From: an uncultured Clostridia bacterium
Lineage (GTDB): Bacteria > Bacillota > Clostridia > UBA1381
DNA: 64,000 nt
Direction: 5' to 3'
Assembly (NCBI GenBank): GCA_934476075.1
Contig: CAKSNH010000005.1
Span: 62,001 to 126,000, forward strand
Both the position numbers and the translations under genes were made by a program. A model generated the notes under the pieces. The model searched no databases. It was given only the letters and a program-made list of their open reading frames with translations, and was not told the DNA's origin. Numbering within the stretch: position 1 is the stretch's first letter; each line of letters starts with the position of its first letter. Below, piece by piece: positions 61,517 to 64,000 of this stretch.

Positions 61517-62413
61517 TTATTGGTCTAAACGTCGGAACTCATAACCCTGTGACATCAGATATTCTATAACTCGTGGGAGTGCGTCAACAGTGGTTTGCTT
61601 GGTAGCGGCATCATGCATAAGTATAACAACATCTTCTTTATCCTTTGAAGATGTGATTACACCTTGCACAAGCTGGTCGGCGGTTTTCTTGCCGCCTTCA
61701 GCATCGCCGTTTAGTGCGTTCCAGTCACAGTAGTAGAACCCATTGTCACGCAAAAGTGTCTTGTATTCCTGTTTTTTTGCTCCCCATGTACCGGCATTGT
61801 AACTGCCGCCCGGAAAACGGAATAGTTTAAAATAATTTTCGTCACAGGTGATTTGCTGAATAAGTGCATACGTTTTTTCTATTTCAGCCATAAAGGCTTC
61901 CGGTGTGGCATATAAATCTTTGTAGTTGTGTGCATATGAGTGATTCGCCAAAAGGTGACCTTCTTCGTATACTCTGCGTGCCATGTCGGGATTGCTTTCG
62001 ATAAGCGAGCCTACCTCAAAAAATGTTGCTTTGACGTTATATCTGCGTAATATATCCAGAACCTGCGGAGTAATACTCTTTGTAGGACCGTCGTCAAATG
62101 TAAGATATGCGGTTTTTACACCGTCGCTTTTGCGTACCGATTTTAATAGGTCTGCATCGGGTGCTGCGGTCGGAGTCACTTCGGGAGCTGCCTCGGCATC
62201 TGTCGGAACAGCGGTCGGAGTTGTAAGGTCGGCTGCGGTCTGTACGGTAGGTGAAGGGGTTTCGGTGACCTCCACAGATGCTTGTTTTGCAGAATGCGAT
62301 TTTACAATCAAAGCTATGACAACCGCAATGACGACCACAATAATTATTGCCGGAATAATTTTCCGTCTTTTATTTTTTTGTCTGTAATTATTAAAGTTAT
62401 TGTATTGTAACAT
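61517..62413 (-). CDS. Membrane-anchored polysaccharide deacetylase (NodB domain)
   Basis: A 298-residue carbohydrate esterase family 4 enzyme, probably acting on peptidoglycan N-acetyl groups outside the membrane. A basic start and one transmembrane helix (about 19-38) are followed by a Thr/Pro/Ala-rich linker (about 45-90) and the NodB domain. Motif 1 is TFDDGPT (catalytic Asp, metal Asp), motif 2 HSYAH, motif 3 FRFPGGSYN and motif 5 ILMHDA, so all ligands are present. The start has GGAGATGAT upstream; a 20-codon extension lacks a site. Confidence 0.92.
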   Translation of the reverse strand: MLQYNNFNNYRQKNKRRKIIPAIIIVVVIAVVIALIVKSHSAKQASVEVTETPSPTVQTAADLTTPTAVPTDAEAAPEVTPTAAPDADLLKSVRKSDGVKTAYLTFDDGPTKSITPQVLDILRRYNVKATFFEVGSLIESNPDMARRVYEEGHLLANHSYAHNYKDLYATPEAFMAEIEKTYALIQQITCDENYFKLFRFPGGSYNAGTWGAKKQEYKTLLRDNGFYYCDWNALNGDAEGGKKTADQLVQGVITSSKDKEDVVILMHDAATKQTTVDALPRVIEYLMSQGYEFRRLDQ

Positions 62414-62562
62414 ATTATCATCTCCATTAAACAATCTAAATTTTATTATACACTTTTTTGGTGTGAATAGCAATATAAAAAAGTAAAAAATATGTGCTAT
62501 TATAGAGAAAATATGCTATAATATTAACATATATTAATTTATATTTTGAAAGGATGGTATTT

Positions 62563-63468
62563 ATGAAAAACTATATTTTACTATTGGCAGTATTTACTTT
62601 AATGCTGACTGTGTCGGGGTGCGGAAAGTATGATAATGAAGGCATTGTTTCGCCGTCGGAAAAAATGCAGACAGAACAGATACAAAGTACATCTGAGCCT
62701 ACACCCGAAGTTACGCCCGAAGTTACACCCGAACCGACCGCACAGCCGACATTAGCTCCGACGGAGAATTACGAAAGTCTTGACAACAAAGGAACGGGGT
62801 GGGGATTTAAGAAAATAAAAGGCTGTGAGCCGGATATTTATAACTCGACAAAAGAAATGTTCAGAAAATACAATACATATTACATGGACGAAACAAGACC
62901 GAAAGCGTTGTATCTGACGTTTGACGAGGGGTATGAAAACGGATATACAAGCACTATTTTGGATACATTGAAAAAGTGCGGTGTAAAGGCGGCATTTTTC
63001 GTAACGGGACCGTATTTAAACAAGGAACAGGATTTGGTAAGAAGAATGATTGACGAAGGGCATATTGTCGGAAATCATACGGTTAATCATCCGAATTTGC
63101 CGAAATTGAAAAACTGCGGTAAAATGGCAGAGGAACTCAATTCACTGGATAAGCAATGCTATGAAATATACGGAATACATATGAATTATATGCGTCCGCC
63201 CGAAGGTGAGTACAGCGAGAGAGTGCTTGCGGTTGCGAATGATTTGGGGTATAAGACGATATTTTGGAGCTTTGCATATATGGATTGGGACCCCGACAAA
63301 CAGCGTGGTGCAGATTATGCTTATGAACAGGTTGTGCCTTATTTCCATGACGGCGAAATTATTCTGCTCCATGCGGTGTCAAAGGATAATACAGAGGCTT
63401 TGGAGCGGATTATAACCGAGGCGAAAAATCAAGGCTATGAGTTCCGCTCTTTGGACGAATTACAATAA
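62563..63468 (+). CDS. PdaA-like polysaccharide deacetylase lipoprotein
   Basis: A 301-residue CE4 enzyme with a lipoprotein signal (LTVSGCG, Cys at about 19), then a linker of TPEVTPEPT-type repeats and a NodB domain of the PdaA type (LYLTFDEGYENGYT, HTVNHPNLPKL, MRPPEGEYS and ILLHAVS). PdaA removes acetyl groups to make the muramic delta-lactam of spore cortex in Bacillus; a sporulation role here is likely but inferred. It is divergent from the other deacetylase. A TATAAT at 62517-62522 is a probable -10 box. Confidence 0.9.
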   Translation: MKNYILLLAVFTLMLTVSGCGKYDNEGIVSPSEKMQTEQIQSTSEPTPEVTPEVTPEPTAQPTLAPTENYESLDNKGTGWGFKKIKGCEPDIYNSTKEMFRKYNTYYMDETRPKALYLTFDEGYENGYTSTILDTLKKCGVKAAFFVTGPYLNKEQDLVRRMIDEGHIVGNHTVNHPNLPKLKNCGKMAEELNSLDKQCYEIYGIHMNYMRPPEGEYSERVLAVANDLGYKTIFWSFAYMDWDPDKQRGADYAYEQVVPYFHDGEIILLHAVSKDNTEALERIITEAKNQGYEFRSLDELQ

Positions 63469-63481
63469 GGCAGGTGTACAT

Positions 63482-64000
63482 ATGACAAAAAAGATAATTG
63501 CAGTATGTACGGCGGTTGTATTGGTGACCGCCGCAGTGATTTTTTATCATGCACGACAGAAAAATGATGAATACAGTTCGATTGATTTTTTTGCGTTGGA
63601 TACGTTTATCAACTTGAAAATCGAAAAGAGCAGGCAAAGTGATGAAATATTGCAAAAGTGCGAGGATAAAGTGCATAAGTTGGAAAAAATGCTGAGCTAT
63701 ACAGATAGTGAAAGTGATATATCGAGGATAAATTCCCATGCGGGCGACGGCGAGTGGGTAAGCGTGAATAAAGAAACGATGGAAGTGGTGAAAATTGCTG
63801 TACGGATAGCACAGATGTCGGACGGGGCATTGGATATAACGGTCGCACCGCTGATTGATTTGTGGGATATAAAAAGTGAAAATCCGAAAGTTCCGTCAAA
63901 TGAGGATATTGAAAAGGGAAAAACGCTGATAAATTACAACGATGTTCTGATTGACGAGAGCACAGACAGTATACGCTTGAAAAATGCAAATCAGGCTATT
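63482..64000 (+). CDS. apbE: FAD:protein FMN transferase (ApbE), cut by the window end
   Basis: The first 173 codons of an ApbE-family flavin transferase, which attaches FMN to Thr residues of Rnf/Nqr subunits and other extracellular proteins. An N-terminal membrane helix (about 4-21) anchors it; there is no lipobox Cys. Typical segments are ALDTFINLKIE, DISRINSHAG, SDGALDITVAPLIDLW and YNDVLIDESTDSIRLK. The gene starts 13 bp after the PdaA-like gene, probably in one transcript, and continues beyond the window. Confidence 0.9.
   Translation, partial: MTKKIIAVCTAVVLVTAAVIFYHARQKNDEYSSIDFFALDTFINLKIEKSRQSDEILQKCEDKVHKLEKMLSYTDSESDISRINSHAGDGEWVSVNKETMEVVKIAVRIAQMSDGALDITVAPLIDLWDIKSENPKVPSNEDIEKGKTLINYNDVLIDESTDSIRLKNANQAI

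Noticed and set aside
1..64000. tRNA or rRNA genes
   Set aside because: No cloverleaf with the conserved T-arm sequence and no rRNA-like segment was recognised in the intergenic regions on reading both strands; a tRNAscan run would be decisive.

Overview
The window reads as a chromosome segment of a low-GC, anaerobic, polysaccharide-degrading member of the Clostridia, probably a gut or rumen organism. The evidence is Gram-positive ribosome binding sites (GGAGG-type), a 2674-residue S-layer-homology (SLH) surface protein, two secreted PL11 rhamnogalacturonan lyases, a pyrophosphate-type phosphofructokinase, a rubredoxin-flavin reductase fusion, FeoAB with a DtxR-type regulator, and a glgB-C-D-A-P glycogen cluster with the GlgC/GlgD pair typical of Firmicutes. 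A pectin specialist such as Monoglobus would fit, but that is inference. No rRNA, tRNA, CRISPR array or complete insertion sequence was seen.

Layout. 0-8 kb: giant SLH protein (minus strand). 8.4-10 kb: an SDR oxidoreductase and small genes. 9.6-14 kb: a minus-strand operon znuA-znuC-znuB-zur-nspC-DUF523, with a Zur-like palindrome at its promoter. The carboxynorspermidine synthase gene is transcribed divergently from it, so metal uptake and (nor)spermidine synthesis are physically joined. 15.4-24 kb: a lipoprotein, PPi-PFK, a DUF1015 / YbaK / MutS2 group, a YesU-like DUF1961 gene with a LysR regulator, and a DtxR/MntR-type regulator. 24.4-28 kb: feoA and a feoB that is cut in mid-gene at a conserved motif, directly against the end of a serine recombinase gene. 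28-34.5 kb: flavin reductase-rubredoxin, DUF3006 plus a ComEC-like MBL lipoprotein, lysS, secG, and a queuosine operon (queC, transporter, queF) behind a preQ1-I riboswitch.

34.5-36.2 kb is non-coding and the most unusual part. Two tandem ~100-bp structured repeats lie next to a ~947-bp near-perfect foldback element (34818-35764) whose two halves are inverted copies of one another. 36.2-46 kb: two PL11 lyases flanking a cell-wall amidase. 46-49.3 kb: bioB with a clear BirA operator over its -35 box, a secreted Pro/Thr-rich protein, and a DUF815 ATPase. 49.7-61 kb: glgB, glgC, glgD, glgA, glgP and a GH13 maltodextrin hydrolase, together covering synthesis and breakdown of glycogen. 61-64 kb: rpsT, two polysaccharide deacetylases, and the start of an ApbE flavin transferase that runs off the window.

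A dispersed intergenic repeat of about 95 bp occurs at least four times (8.3, 28.0, 40.2 and 45.8 kb), in three cases directly after the T-tract of an intrinsic terminator. Promoters were called only where a -35/-10 pair with a 16-18 bp spacer was visible.
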